Below, piece after piece: positions 13,294-24,162 of a DNA stretch of 64,000 nt; within the stretch, counting starts at the first letter, position 1, and every line of letters begins with the position of its first letter. Below the pieces are notes generated by a model that saw nothing but the letters and a program-made list of their open reading frames with translations, was not told the DNA's origin and ran no database searches. This DNA is from Platycnemis pennipes. Lineage: Eukaryota > Arthropoda > Insecta > Odonata > Platycnemididae. Location: assembly GCA_933228895.1 (NCBI GenBank), contig OW121858.1, positions 33,007,859-33,071,858 of the forward strand. The letters run 5' to 3'. Both the position numbers and the translations under genes were made by a program.

Positions 13294-13308
13294 AGCTAGT
13301 GAGCCACC

Positions 13309-13629
13309 TTAAAAATTCTGCAACAGGTATTCACTGACACTGTAAAAACACTTATCAGTAAGGTATTCTTTGACCATTTTCTTAAATACATGAAACCTCT
13401 CTTCATTTTTAATACATTGTGGTAAAAATATATATAATTTTACACACATAGCTCTTGGGCCATTTGATGCAATTGATAAATTAGATGACCTAACATGTAT
13501 GTTTTTACACTGTCTAGTATCATACTTGTGGACCCCACTGTTCAATTCAAAATCAGCACTATTTTGTTTTGCATGAACTACAGAAAGATGGATAACTGCT
13601 TGCGCTGGTCGGCCAGCGACGCAGCTCAA
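13309..13629 (-). pseudogene. LINE reverse-transcriptase ORF, C-terminal fragment
   Basis: The minus-strand frame ends in the tail pattern typical of insect non-LTR retrotransposon ORF2 proteins: an 'HKYDTR' motif, then 'CVKLYIFLP' followed by 'IKN', an 'FKKMVKEYL' helix, and 'FYSVSEYL' near the stop. In intact relatives the corresponding text reads like 'H.Y.TR...G.KLYN.LP..IK......FK..L..FL....FYS..EFL'. The stop codon TAA lies in the TTAA site where the 4-kb element inserted. The 3' tail continues at 9185-9310 beyond the insertion. No catalytic RT motifs are present; the copy is 5'-truncated. Confidence 0.65.
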
Positions 13630-13756
13630 TGTTATAATGTTTTTGTATTATCCTTAATTACTCCGTAACGTAAGTTTTATTTTACTGGGAAATGGATGAG
13701 AATTACAATATTTTACGAGGACCCGAGGGTTTTAGGGTTTCACCCACATTGATTCT

Positions 13757-13935
13757 TCGCTATGGACGAAAGTTTCGTCGGCATACCAGACGCCATCTTA
13801 AGGTTCGAAGATCGCATCCAACCAAATTACCTTTTGTCTTCTTTCTATATACTTCCTATATCTTCGTGGTATATATTTCATAGACCTGAAGATGCTGTCT
13901 GCAATGCCGGCGAAACTCGTCCAGTAGGATGAACC
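13757..13935. repeat. Inverted pair of a 'TGAAGATG...GCCGACGAAAC' motif
   Basis: A ~40-bp segment at 13884-13925 ('cctgaagatgctgtctgc', then 'cggcgaaactcgtcc') is matched in reverse orientation at about 13765-13805, giving a hairpin with a ~75-bp loop. Similar segments are common at the ends of Penelope-like and related elements. It may be a foldback relic or part of a terminal repeat. Confidence 0.6.
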
Positions 13936-14062
13936 AACGTGGAAAAAAAAGGGTTCGTGGAATACATATCAAAGGAAAATACTTATCAATTCTCAGAGCA
14001 AAATACTGACATGACATGAGCTTCTCGGATACCAATGTTGGCATTAATTGTTTCCATTACAG

Positions 14063-14200
14063 GCTTCCCGAGGTGATGGTTTGCCCTGTACCATATGCAA
14101 TGAGTGCATGAAGAAACTGTCAGGCTGGAAACACTTCAAGTTCATGTGTACCAATTCAAGGATTGAGTTCCTGAAATTCCAGATCAACTCAGGTCTAGTG
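14063..14200 (+). CDS. Orphan ZAD half-exon (duplicate of exon 2 of the ZAD-C2H2 gene)
   Basis: This 46-codon exon has an acceptor (tttccattacag) and donor (gtatgt), is open in phase 0, and encodes the second half of a ZAD with C-x2-C (TICNEC) followed by the KHFKFMC helix. It aligns codon for codon with exon 2 at 18508-18645: both have GDGLP at the start, NSRIEFLK and INSGLV at the end. Differences are mostly substitutions, with no stops or frameshifts. The matching first ZAD half (C-x2-C) was not found upstream, and exon 1 at 17056 lies downstream, so it cannot be a simple alternative exon of the gene below. It may be a leftover of a duplicated neighbour that lost its first exon, or part of a gene whose first exon is too diverged to see. 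Confidence 0.65.
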
Positions 14201-14719
14201 GTATGTAGTTCCCTTTGATGCACTATATTTGGTGAATCTTTATTTTAAACACTCAATAAACCCCAAACTCCTGGACTACGTACTGCTTACAGAACCAGAC
14301 CAGTGTTTATTGAATGAACTGTGGGAAATTGAACAAAGATACAAAACAATTGTCATTTTATAGTATTATAATATCATCTGGGGATTTATTTAGTATTCAG
14401 GATCCATGAAATAAGGATTTAATGCAGCAGCATAATGAGATGTAATGAGAGACAGCAGGTTATGTCTAATTCCTATAAATGGGCAGATGTAGTTTATTGG
14501 ATCGTAGGAGGTTTCAGTTAGAGAATCCTAGAGACCAGAGATTTGCTGGAATATTATAGTGTTTTCTCGAAATATAAACACACAAGTTTGACATGGGCCT
14601 TCTAGATATGTATGTTTTTACCTCCAAGATACATCAATAATAAGGACTGAAGCATTATGGAGGTACCACCGTGTCTCCACGATTCAAAATCCTGTAAAAG
14701 AGCTATGTTATTTAATGAA
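14201..14719. other. Presumed intronic or intergenic DNA, nothing recognised
   Basis: A+T-rich DNA between the orphan ZAD exon and the hAT element. No exon, repeat or conserved frame was recognised. Confidence 0.3.
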
Positions 14720-14727
14720 TAAATACC

Positions 14728-16051
14728 CAGTGGCGAAGCTGAAGGGTAGTCTGGGAGCCTGAGAATACCCAAAATGATTACAATAAAACACATACTATTT
14801 TTTCAGCTCTGTCATGCATTTTATGTTGCCGAGAAAGCATAGGAAAAATAAATATAGCCTATATTTCTGCACATTACGTTGCGTTGAAGTGGTTTGGATG
14901 TTTTGGAGGCTTGGGAGTCTGGCTGCTGGTAGACTCCAAATGGCCGGATGGCGCATGCGCATATGCTTATTCGCTGCCGGATGCTTGCACCTTAAACTGC
15001 GTGATTCTTGTGCGCTGAGATCCTAGACACTCGCGCCTAGTTCTCGCGCCCTTCCGAGTCTCAGCGAATGATCAAGAGATGGCGAGACGGAGGGAAATTA
15101 AGAGAGACTGATTCTGTATGAAACAGTCACGTTGCATGTGAATTTTTTCTTCGTTTAGTGGTTGAAAAATAACAAGTCAACCTACGGCTAAAGGACTGAA
15201 CGACAACAACCAGGGTGGACTAGACACGTTTCACTAATTCAGAAGGCTCGCTTTTGAAATCATTGACACCTTCGTTGTCCACATGGAATCCCATTTTGAA
15301 GACTTAAATAACTTCTATCTTGCAGAATTACTAGATGAAAAACAGTTTCCTGCATAAAATCATTTCCCTCAGCGGAATTGAGTAGCCTAATAAAATGCAC
15401 TCATTATTTAACAGTGAACAGCTAAAAAATGAACTCATTAATGTCTATTCCAACGAGAGTAAACACTTGCCTGCACATTTGTTACTTAAATATTTTTTGG
15501 ACAATGGCCTGGATAAAGCAGGTATATCAAGAAACTGTGGGAATCATAAGACTGATTCAGACATTTCCTGTATCAACTGTATTGTCCGAAATAAGTATAA
15601 GTATGTTGAAGACAGTGAACACATTTTTAAGAAACTCCATGATGGACTCCAGCATAAGCAATTTAAGCACCCTGGCGGTTGAAAAGGCTTTACTGAACAA
15701 CCACTCGAGCGAGGAAAGTTTCAAGGAATGCGTCATCGACACTTACTTAGCCCCTTAAGTGCTGACCTTTGTGCATGGTTGGGTGCCAGAAAATTTATTT
15801 CAAATTAACAGTGGGGCAAGAGGTAAAGAAGTGAACAAGCGTCTAGTGTTCTCTTTGTATGCAATGCATGTTAAAAAAAACTAGATTTTAAAAACCCACC
15901 GGAACAGAGGGTTATAACCCATTTAAATAGCCCAGTACACAACGTGTTAAGTCGACTGATTTTTGTCAACTGGAATATTTATCTCTGACGCAGCAAATTA
16001 AGGGGCCGATGAGCTATAATACCCACTTCGAATACCTTAGCTTCGCCACTG
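14728..16051 (+). mobile_element. hAT element with transposase relic and perfect 8-bp target duplication
   Basis: A perfect 13-bp terminal inverted repeat, CAGTGGCGAAGCT, lies at 14728-14740 and inverted at 16039-16051. The 8-bp target duplication taaatacc flanks it on both sides (14720-14727 and 16052-16059). Eight-base duplications and CAG...CTG ends define the hAT superfamily. Inside is a degenerate C-terminal part of a hAT transposase (15230-15758). At 1.3 kb the copy is strongly deleted compared with autonomous members. Confidence 0.9.
15230..15758 (+). pseudogene. hAT transposase C-terminal fragment (ZMYM1-like group), broken
   Basis: Spread over two plus-strand frames, with stops, is the C-terminal end of a hAT-type transposase. 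One frame (15395-15682) carries 'EQLKNELINVYSNES', as in the region preceding the dimerisation domain. The other (15429-15758) carries the hAT dimerisation pattern: a run equivalent to 'P.STA..ERSFS.LK.IKT.LRS.M....L..LA.L..EK', here reading VSTVLSEISISMLKTVNTFL. The resemblance is to the ZMYM1-like proteins common in arthropod genomes. The DDE catalytic residues are not present. It lies inside an element with hAT ends, which agrees. Confidence 0.65.
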
Positions 16052-16144
16052 TAAATACCCATCCAGAAAAACACCTATATGTGAAATCATCTATGGTTTG
16101 ATAACGCATACACAATAATTGTATGATAAAGCTATTATATTGTT

Positions 16145-16775
16145 GCTCAATCCCACTGATATGCATTCTAAAATAGGTTAAATATTTTCGTACTTAGTTT
16201 TAAACTATTCCCTTGCGAATACAACTCTTTGTTTTGAATTTTATTAATATTGATATTTTTTTAAACTGTTTGGCAACAATGACACTGTTACCATTTGGAA
16301 GCATTGGTGTAAATTATACCATGTCAATAACCAATGAGAATATTTAAATCACATAAAAACTATAAGAAGGACCTTGGAAAGGTATATTCCTAAATTAAGT
16401 TAGTAAATAGGCTTGTAAGCACGTTCTGTCACAAGTACTATTGCCAATGATAACGACATACTGTAGTGCCACTTTCATGTAACTAAGGCTTTTCTGCATT
16501 TTGTCGAGCAAACATTTATTAATATCATTTAAACAAGTGTGGTAATGCAAGCACTTATTTACAATGCTAAATTCTACATAAAATTGCGCATCTTATATTA
16601 ATTTTTCGTCAAAACGACATTTCTCTTTACATTATTAATCTGCAAATTTTACTGCAGGAGACATGCTCTGCGGCATAACCACATTTAAAATAGCTGATTT
16701 TCAACGTCTTTTTTCTTCAAATATATGATGGAAAAACCTCCTTATTTCACTGTCAATCGATAGGAGGGCCAAAAA
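16145..16775. repeat. Dispersed ~630-bp repeat, copy A
   Basis: This segment is matched over its whole length, in reverse complement, at about 42113-42757. Shared landmarks include 'ttcccttgcgaatacaactc', 'gcgcatcttatattaattt', 'cgtcaaaacgacatttctc' and 'caatcgataggagggcc'. Identity is visibly well above half with many small indels. No protein is encoded. It is an old non-autonomous interspersed element of unknown class. Confidence 0.7.
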
Positions 16776-17055
16776 GATCAAAGTTTTATAACAGCATGGC
16801 TGCATGGATATTATTTTTTTATTGTAATTAATATTTAAGTGTATTTATTTTATTGTTTAATGTGGAGGAATAGTAATCAGTGGTAGAAAAGTTATTTTGG
16901 TGGCAATCATAAGGAATAAATTGCTTCTGATTAATTTTGCAGATGAAGAAGATATCAATGTTTAACTAACTTTAACTGTTTGTGGTTCTTGTGAGAATTT
17001 ATATGGAGAGTAAAGTACTAATTAGGGATTCATTACATTACAGAAATATCATGAA

Positions 17056-17190
17056 ATGATTGTGGATGATATCTTCCGTAAGTGTCGACTATGCCTCAAG
17101 TTGGGTGACTGGGAAATTGACATAATGGAACCAAAAGGAACCAATGGCCTTCTTCTGTGGGTCATAGTGAAAGAACTTGTGGAAGTACAG
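17056..17190 (+). CDS. ZAD-C2H2 gene, exon 1: first half of ZAD
   Basis: This is the first coding exon of the plus-strand zinc-finger gene. An acceptor (ttacattacag) ends at 17043, so a 5' untranslated exon probably lies upstream. The ATG at 17056 is chosen because an ATG at 17051 meets a stop after one codon. The frame between 17044 and 17056 is also open, so translation from further upstream is possible. It encodes FRKCRLC, the first zinc-ligand pair of the ZAD (Cys10, Cys13), then a helix to the donor gtaggt at 17191. It is 45 codons, phase 0, and joins exon 2 to complete C-x2-C...C-x2-C (Cys57, Cys60). ZADs mediate dimerisation in insect zinc-finger transcription factors. Confidence 0.75.
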
Positions 17191-17581
17191 GTAGGTGTAC
17201 TTTTTGGGCTCATGCAAGCAGTTGACTATAGTTCATCCATGGGGATCCATGATACAAATCATTATAAAAACCTACCCTGCATTGTGGCAATGAAACTGCG
17301 ATCAAAAACTCCAAGAATTTAGTAATTTACAAATAGCAGGGTCACCTGTTCTGGAATAATGCATGAAGGGGTGCTCGTATTGTTGCATGCAAATGTAGAT
17401 TTTGATTCTAAGTTCTCGTAGTACTTGAGGTAGAAACAGCAGATTTCTTTTATTGTGAATATTTCTTGATAAAGCTCTCTTAGCTTATCTTTTGTTGTAA
17501 ATGGACTGTCAAACTTTTCATCTAGCATCTTGTACTACTTCAACTAGCATCTTGTATATACTTGGCAACCTTATACTTACC

Positions 17582-18080
17582 TAGAGATGGGTAAATTACG
17601 GTAATTTTCAAAAATTACCGTAATTTTCCGGTAATTTTACGTTGAGCTGCAAATCCTTATCAGAGGACTCAACAAAAAATCAAATAGCATTGAGATATAA
17701 ATGCCAACACTTACATCAAATAAATCATGACGTTTATCTGTTATAAGTAATTTAAAAAATTATAACAAAGTTGGCAGCAGTACGCAATTTGCCTCTCTTT
17801 TGTCACACCATGAGAAATTTTCGTTCCAATGACATACCTCTGCGCAATGTGCATTTGTTATTTTACCCTGAATTAATGTAATCAATATCGTTGTGGTTAC
17901 TTAATTTATAATATCACCCATTCCAATGGTTTCTTCATGAGAAGGAAATTTTCTGAAAATGAACTTTTCCGAAATATACCGTTTATTACGGTAATTTTCA
18001 GGGGTGCTGGTAATTTACGAAAAATACCATGGTAATTTATGAAAATTACCATGGGTAATTCACCTAATTGCCCATCTCTG
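17582..18080. mobile_element. hAT MITE family A, copy 1 (intron 1 of the ZAD-C2H2 gene)
   Basis: Ends are TAGAGATGGG and CCCATCTCTG. Flanking 8-mers are tacttacc (17574-17581) and tacttaac (18081-18088), 7 of 8 identical, as expected of a hAT duplication. Much of the sequence near both ends is built from the motif 'ggtaattttc' and its complement. The 499-bp element encodes no protein. Copies of the same family are at 44720-45252 and 62580-62966. Confidence 0.85.
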
Positions 18081-18507
18081 TACTTAACCCTGAGAATTAA
18101 GTCAATTTCCAGATTCAGTTGTCAGTATCAAAATTATAAATGGAAAGTAGACCATTTGGGTTATATAACTATTGGTATTAGCCATGGTAGTGATACGGTC
18201 TCTATGAAAATTGTGATGATGTTTTAACCTCTCCTTCTTCTAAAACATGAAAATTATGTTCTGCGTGCCAGTTGAGAACCGATTCTTAAGTTAGAAGGTC
18301 ATGTAGCTGCCACTGTTTCCAAGGTTAAAAGGATTGTAAATAAATACAATCTTTATGTTGCCTTTGGGTAAAATTTTATTTATTGTGTCTCACCTCGTAG
18401 TCAAGACTTCCTAGATGAGCCTTCTCCTAATATGTAGGATATTGTGTGCTGGTATTTTTTTATTTGTATTATTTTAAATGCTGGCATGACTCTCATTTCC
18501 ATTACAG

Positions 18508-18645
18508 GTGTACCAAGGCGATGGTTTGCCCCACACCATCTGTAATGGATGCATGAAAAATCTGTCCAACTTCAAACACTTCAAGACAATGTGCATCAAT
18601 TCAAGGATTGAGTTCCTGAAACTCCAGATCAACTCAGGTCTCGTT
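18508..18645 (+). CDS. ZAD-C2H2 gene, exon 2: second half of ZAD
   Basis: Acceptor tttccattacag, donor gtaagt; 46 codons, phase 0 at both ends. It encodes GDGLPHTICNGC (second C-x2-C pair), a basic helix with KHFKTMC, and the conserved NSRIEFLK tail. Together with exon 1 it forms a ZAD of about 90 residues, the normal length. A close duplicate is at 14063-14200. Confidence 0.85.
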
Positions 18646-19692
18646 GTAAGTTGTTGTTGGCTTCAATCATGTTGAAATCCTATTAGCATTGCTTTTGAAT
18701 ACTTGGGTATCTAAGAACACGTAGTGAACCCCAAAATTAAGAATTGGAGGATTCCAGGAGGAAAGTGGGAGATTATTTAAGTGAAGAATTAAATGGGTGA
18801 TGGTTTTTTGCAGTATTAGGGGATCATGTTGGAATGTTGTGACTCTGTGGGATCAGTTGAGTAACGATTTAACTCAAGAACATGAAGAGATCAAAAGAGA
18901 ACCACAGGGTTTATAGGAACCTGGAATAAATGTTGCCAGGGACGATGTTATGCGAATAATTATAATCTATCCCGTTCAACAAATTTTTATATTACGATTC
19001 CTGAATTCATGGATACATACAATTTTGAGTAAATGCATCGCTAATTCCCAGAAATAGTATTTCATGTGAGTCACCTCCGTTTGCTCTGGATCCTCTAGAT
19101 GGCAGCACTAGTACGACACACGATATGCATCACAACCTACAGAGGCACTTGCTTGAGTAAATAAATATGTACTTGCGGCAACTAATTTTCGAGAGATAAC
19201 TAAATGTTAATATTAAGAATGGCTAGGAGTAGGTAATTACGCAAGAAATATTTTCAATGGCGAGTCATTAATTCTGCGAAATGCAGTATTTTGGCAAGTC
19301 ATTACAACTTGCCTAACAAATGGACGTACTGGTTGACACTAGAAGACTTCAGCAAAGCGTAAATTATTGATTTGGAAGATTTAATCTGCAAAATGATTGA
19401 TCAATAAGCAATGGGGAACATGCACTATTTTTCATCACTCTTTGAATGTGAAGTTTATTAGGTAAAATGTGCTTGGACATGTTAACGAAAGAAAAACGGA
19501 AAGTAAGAGCAACTGTGGGAATTAAGTGGCTTAATCCAGCACCTTCGGATATAATGAGCGCTTGCTATAGTGAGGGGATTCCCAGCCTACGGGAGCTCTC
19601 GTTATACCGAGCTTCCACTGTATCTGCGAAGACCTTAAAGGATTCACCCACCGAAATTCATAACGGCAGAATTTCCACTGAGCGAAAAGTCA
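18646..19692. other. Intron 2 of the ZAD-C2H2 gene, upstream part
   Basis: No exon seen. At about 19570-19630 the text 'ctatagtgagg...ctcgttataccgagcttcc' resembles terminal sequence of Tc1/mariner-pogo type transposons, but no pair of ends was found. Confidence 0.35.
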
Positions 19693-20226
19693 GTGGGATC
19701 GTCTACCATATTTTTTTTATTACCGAATATGATAGAGTTTGTAAAATAAAAAGACCCGTATTTTTCCGTTTTTGGATCCGTCAATTATTTCTCGAGTTAT
19801 ATGCGGCGAAAAAACTGATGTTTTTAACCCTTTCGGAAAAGTGGGCGTGGTGCAACATCTGACGTATATTGACTTTGTCCAATCACAACTGAGCCCGTGA
19901 AGCTACTTCGCCTTATCGCAAAGGGGGGGACACAGCTGACTCTGCCAATCGGAGCAGTTGCGAGTGCATCTGTGCGAGCAGACCTTCCCAGAACCCCCCT
20001 CCACTCCTTTCCCTTCCCCTGAAAAGCAGTCAAGGATGGGACGAAAATGACGTCAATGATATCAAAGCAGCTTCTTCGGTGGGCATCAACTTGCTTATTT
20101 TATTTTTTGATTTATGAGTGAATGGTTGTGGTTAGAAGATTAATTTTTGCACTAAATTTCTTTTTTCGTTTCCATCTAACAATTTCGTGTACAAAATTGC
20201 AATTTCGGTTCTGAGTAAACGCCCAC
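19693..20226. mobile_element. 530-bp dispersed element with GTGGGCGTTTAC-type ends, copy 1
   Basis: This segment is about 85-90% identical to 40189-40718. Ends are imperfect inverted repeats (left 'gtgggatcgtctacc', right 'gtaaacgcccac'). Inside lie 'gtccaatcacaactgagccc', a G-run and 'tttatgagtgaatggttgtgg'. No protein is encoded. It sits in intron 2 of the ZAD-C2H2 gene. The superfamily is not recognised. Confidence 0.75.
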
Positions 20227-20559
20227 ATTGAACTTCCTAGGAATCATCCTACCTCAATTTGCGTGGTACTTGTGGGGTTCTGAGTTTGTGACCCAGCTGA
20301 GGTGGATTTTTTTCCATTTGGAAATTTATGCTATCGTCCATAAATAGACTTCAATCAATAGAATGGAAATTCATTCTATAGTGTTCCTTAAAATTCTATT
20401 CCATATCCACTCCGTGCAATGTGAATAGTTGATGTGCTTGATTGACTGATACTTATCTGTGAAATGTCACATGCATTGTTTTTTTGTGCTAAAATCTTCT
20501 CATATGAAGAATGTTGGCACTCGTCACATTCTCTTGCTATTGGTTGGTTAGTTAGGGAA

Positions 20560-21300
20560 GGCGACCGATAGCTGAGGTCATTTACGCCATTTAGGATAGG
20601 TGGGTAATTGGGTAATGGTAGGAGTTTTCATGGAATGGAGGAAGGGTGGAGAGAAACCCAACCACGGCATTAGCCTACTCTTAACGAAAGGCGCCAAGGG
20701 GACCACGGCTTAACGTCCCATCCGACGGTTGGAGTACTGAACTTGAAATGCCCTCCACTCTGCACTCAAGGGTGGAGAAAAACCCAACATCGGCATTAGC
20801 CTACTCTTAACCCATTCACATCCTCTCTCTGGTATTTAAATCAACCCTAAAACACCACCGACTTTTATTTATAAGAAAGAAAAGTTACCCTCTATGGTTA
20901 TGCATGGAAAAACTTGCCAAAAATACCATCAAGATGGCAGCTGCAAACAGGCACTGATGACGGGCAAAAAAGTTAACAAAAACACGACCAGAGAGCAGCG
21001 GGATCCACTGAAAACTAATGCTATACATTATGCGTACCAGTACGCTTGCGGTGATCAAGGCCAGTTCCAATGCACGTACCAGTACGCTTATGGATGCGAA
21101 TGGGTTAACGAAAGGTGCCAAGAGGACCACATCTTAACGTCCCATCTGATGGACAGAGTACTGGACTTGAAAAGCCATCCACTATGCACTCAAACGGGGA
21201 CCGGTTTTCCTCTAAAAAATCTGCCACTGCCGGTTATCAAACCCGGGCCCTCGGGATGGGAGGCCAGTACTCTAGCCACCTCACCAACCCGATCCCGTCA
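20560..21300. repeat. Composite repeats with a tRNA-like (SINE-like) end on the minus strand
   Basis: Two related stretches (about 20685-20770 and 21110-21195) share 'ttaacgtcccatc', 'gagtactg' and 'tgcactca'. The right one ends at 21215-21300 in a segment which, read on the minus strand, has a tRNA-like A box (ggctagagtactggcc) and B box (cgggtttgataacc), as in tRNA-derived SINEs. All of this lies in intron 2. No cloverleaf was modelled. Confidence 0.5.
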
Positions 21301-21496
21301 CTCTCTTGCTTCTCAAGCATTATTCCTTTTCAACTCTCATCAATTTTGATTATTAGTGAATGCATTTCATGTTTAATGTCGTTATACCATAGACCATAGG
21401 TGAATGATGTGTGAATATTCATGGATTACTCCTCAGATAAAAATGTGGTTAGCGGATGTAATGAGCTAAGAGATAAAACCTTGTTGACCCTTTCAG

Positions 21497-21571
21497 GTAC
21501 CCAGTGGAAATGATGGATTAGCCTGTCCAGGTCCATCAGGGAAGTCTATTCCTGAACTTGGGAGTAATCAG
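21497..21571 (+). CDS. ZAD-C2H2 gene, exon 3: linker
   Basis: Acceptor ccctttcag, donor gtgagt; 25 codons, phase 0 at both ends. The peptide is Gly/Pro/Ser-rich (VPSGNDGLACPGPSG) with no known domain. The exon is symmetrical, so skipping would keep frame. It is weaker evidence than the ZAD and finger exons because it is short, but its phase fits both neighbours. Confidence 0.6.
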
Positions 21572-23554
21572 GTGAGTTATGGGGAAAATTTTTCCCTCCA
21601 TGTTTCTCATGAAAGTGATTGTTATCTGATGAGTTTTCATGGGAATTATCGTACTGTAATGCACACTTCTGATAACAACAGTTGCAGCCTCAAAAATTAT
21701 ATGTTGGTGTGATAAATGTAAGTAAAGCAAGAGGAATTAAATATCACTCATACTTTGATTCTGACCTGGAGGAATTATATTTGTGATACTTTCCCCAGTA
21801 TTACCCAAATTTTGAATGGAGAAGTTCAATTTTCTTGAGCCCCAAACATGGTATCAACTGCTAAGAACTGTCACTAGAAAAGTTTAGGCTTATTCTGTAT
21901 TGCAATAACATAAAATTGTGTATTATTTAAATTCAAAAACACTGAGCAGTCATTTTTAGATGCATTACTGCTTAAAAAAGTTTAACATTGAGCATTTCAT
22001 ATTCGGAGAAATCCATAGTATTTCGTGATCTATTACATTAATAAACCACTAAATCTGTCTCAAAATTATTTGGTTTTAATGCAAAATTTCGTCAAACGCA
22101 ACATTTTGAAGTTGCACATCTACAATAGATGTATTGTTGTTTTAAATGAGTGGAAAAACGATCAGTAATCACATTAGTTATTTTTAAGGATAACTGTCAC
22201 TGTTAATGCTGAGGCTATGAGCATTATTACCCAGTAAACCGCTGGAAAATTCATCTCACACTCAGGGAAATAGCCTCATTGTACTGACAAAATATATTGA
22301 AGAACATAATACAATTCATGGGATGATAAAGCAATAATATTATTAGACTTAGACCAATAGCAAGTATCGGGTATCGGCCATTTCCCAATGCTAAGATACT
22401 TTCTAGTATTAGTTTTTTTTTCGAATACTTTTATTCGAAATTATTTGTTCGGTGAAAATAATCTAAAAACATCATTTTGAAATCCCACCTTCTTCAACTA
22501 ACTTACCAATGTAAGTTAATATAAGTTTCATGCATTTGTTTACTTAGCTGCGATCTTCGCGGCTGTATAAGTAAGACAAGTGCTTAGAAATTGGATATGG
22601 GAAAGCCTGAGACGAAAAGCTTAACCTCCTCCGAAAAGTAGACGAAAATGCACTTACGAAGAAAGTTTGCTAAAATAGTGGCAAAAATGAAAGTTCTGCC
22701 ATCAACTCAAGTTTGTTCCGCTCAACACATGCGTTGTTCGGCGTTTCCGCATACATTCCAAGCTCATTTTCCAAAAGTATAAAATTCAGATATCGTGGCA
22801 TGTTCAAATGTTATGACGTTAATGGATTTGCATTAGAAATTTTAAAATAGAGACGAAGGTGTTTGTCACATACCTCCAGTGTTGCATGCTTATGGAGAAA
22901 ATCCGGTTTCCTAAATTGACTAGAAAAACTTCAACGAATATATGTAAATATTTAAAACTTAAAGGACGTCTTGGAAAAAGTACAATTCATATTCTATCAA
23001 AATTGCCTTTCATTTGTGCATTTCATATTGATACGACCTTCTCCAAAGTGACGCTGGGATCTGCAACTATAAGAAAGTTGCCATTTATCATTCTCACTGT
23101 AAAAACATGCCTCAGCAGTAATCATTATAAAAAGTATGGTACTACCTGCGTTAAATGAAAGGCTAAATTACCTACACGCTGATATGCTCTCTATGAATTT
23201 AGCTTCTTCCTTTTTTGGGATATTAAACCTCAAAGTCGAGTCTTAACGTACTTTTTGCGTGAATAGTATACACAAAATGTGCTATTTGGTCATATAGTTA
23301 TCATTAATTATTGAGTGTGCATCAGCGTGAGGTATCGTACATATTTTTTGAGGGCAAAATAATTGAAAATGAAACATACAATAAATTAACACACAACCGC
23401 ACTTGCAACATTAATAAAAACCTGAGAGGGGTTAACCTGTTCAGCAAGATTTCCTCATTACCATGTTCAGGGTTTTGGGTCCCTACCAAAATGAGAGTCC
23501 AGTGTATTTGGGTGTACCTGCAGGTTTAGAGTTTCCTGAGCCAATGTTTTCAGA
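21572..23554. other. Intron 3 of the ZAD-C2H2 gene
   Basis: About 2.4 kb in full. A 99-codon frame at 22859-23158 resembles nothing I know. No splice-bounded exon with coding character was found. Confidence 0.4.
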
Positions 23555-24162
23555 AACTAGTTGCCATCACGGTGTAAACATTTTGATTCAATTGAGGGAA
23601 ATGTTATGCAGGATATGATTGTGTTATTGACAAGTGTCAAGGCTTGAGCTAGTATTTTATCTATCTCCGAGTGGTAAAGCATAAATTATTCCTGAATATA
23701 ATTATGATTTACGGTTGCGTGAATGAAATTTTATGCAATATATGGGCATACTTTGTGTCATGAATATCTTATAGATAACACAAATTTTGAGAAGCAATCA
23801 ACCTGAATGATCAAGCAATCATGTCCTACATAGTATTTTTCCTTATTCTCATCAATCCAATTTATTCATCTTATTTTCATTCCCCCTTCCAATTCTACCT
23901 AATTGCCTGATAGTTCTGCATTCTGTCGTAATGGCTGTCACTTTTCAGGTGATTGTAAAGACAGAGGAAAGTGATGAAGATGATGTTCATGATAACGATC
24001 CATGCAGCAGTCAGGGTGACCAAAACACTGAATCACAGGTATGTGTGGCGCATGATGTACTTCCAACACAGAAGGTACTCAGTTTTACTTGATACTCCCG
24101 AGTTTGGTCAACACATTACTGTAATTACTGTTGGGTTCAATTTGGTTTTTGTGGCAACTGCA
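23555..24162 (+). repeat. Tandem segmental duplication, left copy (holds exon 4)
   Basis: About 600 bp are repeated at 24790-25378. Both copies run from 'gggaaatgttat.caggatatg' through 'gtaaagcataaattattcctg', the linker exon, and 'cattactgtaattactgttggg' to 'tttgtggcaact'. Identity is roughly 90%. Confidence 0.85.
23949..24038 (+). CDS. ZAD-C2H2 gene, exon 4: acidic linker (duplicate A)
   Basis: Acceptor cttttcag, donor gtatgt; 30 codons, phase 0-0. It encodes VIVKTEESDEDD and a Ser/Gln/Asp-rich end. The start VIVKTEE resembles the acidic 'IKtEe' linkers common just after the ZAD in this family. It differs from exon 5 by four bases and three residues (His/Gln, Gln/Glu, Thr/Ser). Confidence 0.8.

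Larger units (their letters stand above)
9315..13308. mobile_element. 4.0-kb TTAA-flanked DNA transposon (Kolobok- or piggyBac-type target)
   Basis: The ends carry a perfect 15-bp terminal inverted repeat, GGTGGCTCACTAGCT, at 9315-9329 and in reverse complement at 13294-13308. TTAA lies immediately outside both ends (9311-9314 and 13309-13312). The two flanks are parts of one LINE, so the boundaries are exact. TTAA duplication is known for piggyBac and Kolobok superfamilies; the GGTGG start differs from the piggyBac-like element nested inside it. The only recognisable coding matter of its own is a YqaJ-type exonuclease-like fragment at 12289-12549. No transposase catalytic domain was recognised. 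Confidence 0.8.

Noticed and set aside
19467..19862. A 131-codon frame in intron 2
   Set aside because: It crosses the left edge of the 530-bp dispersed element and has no recognisable domain.
22859..23158. A 99-codon frame in intron 3
   Set aside because: No similarity recognised and no matching splice sites.
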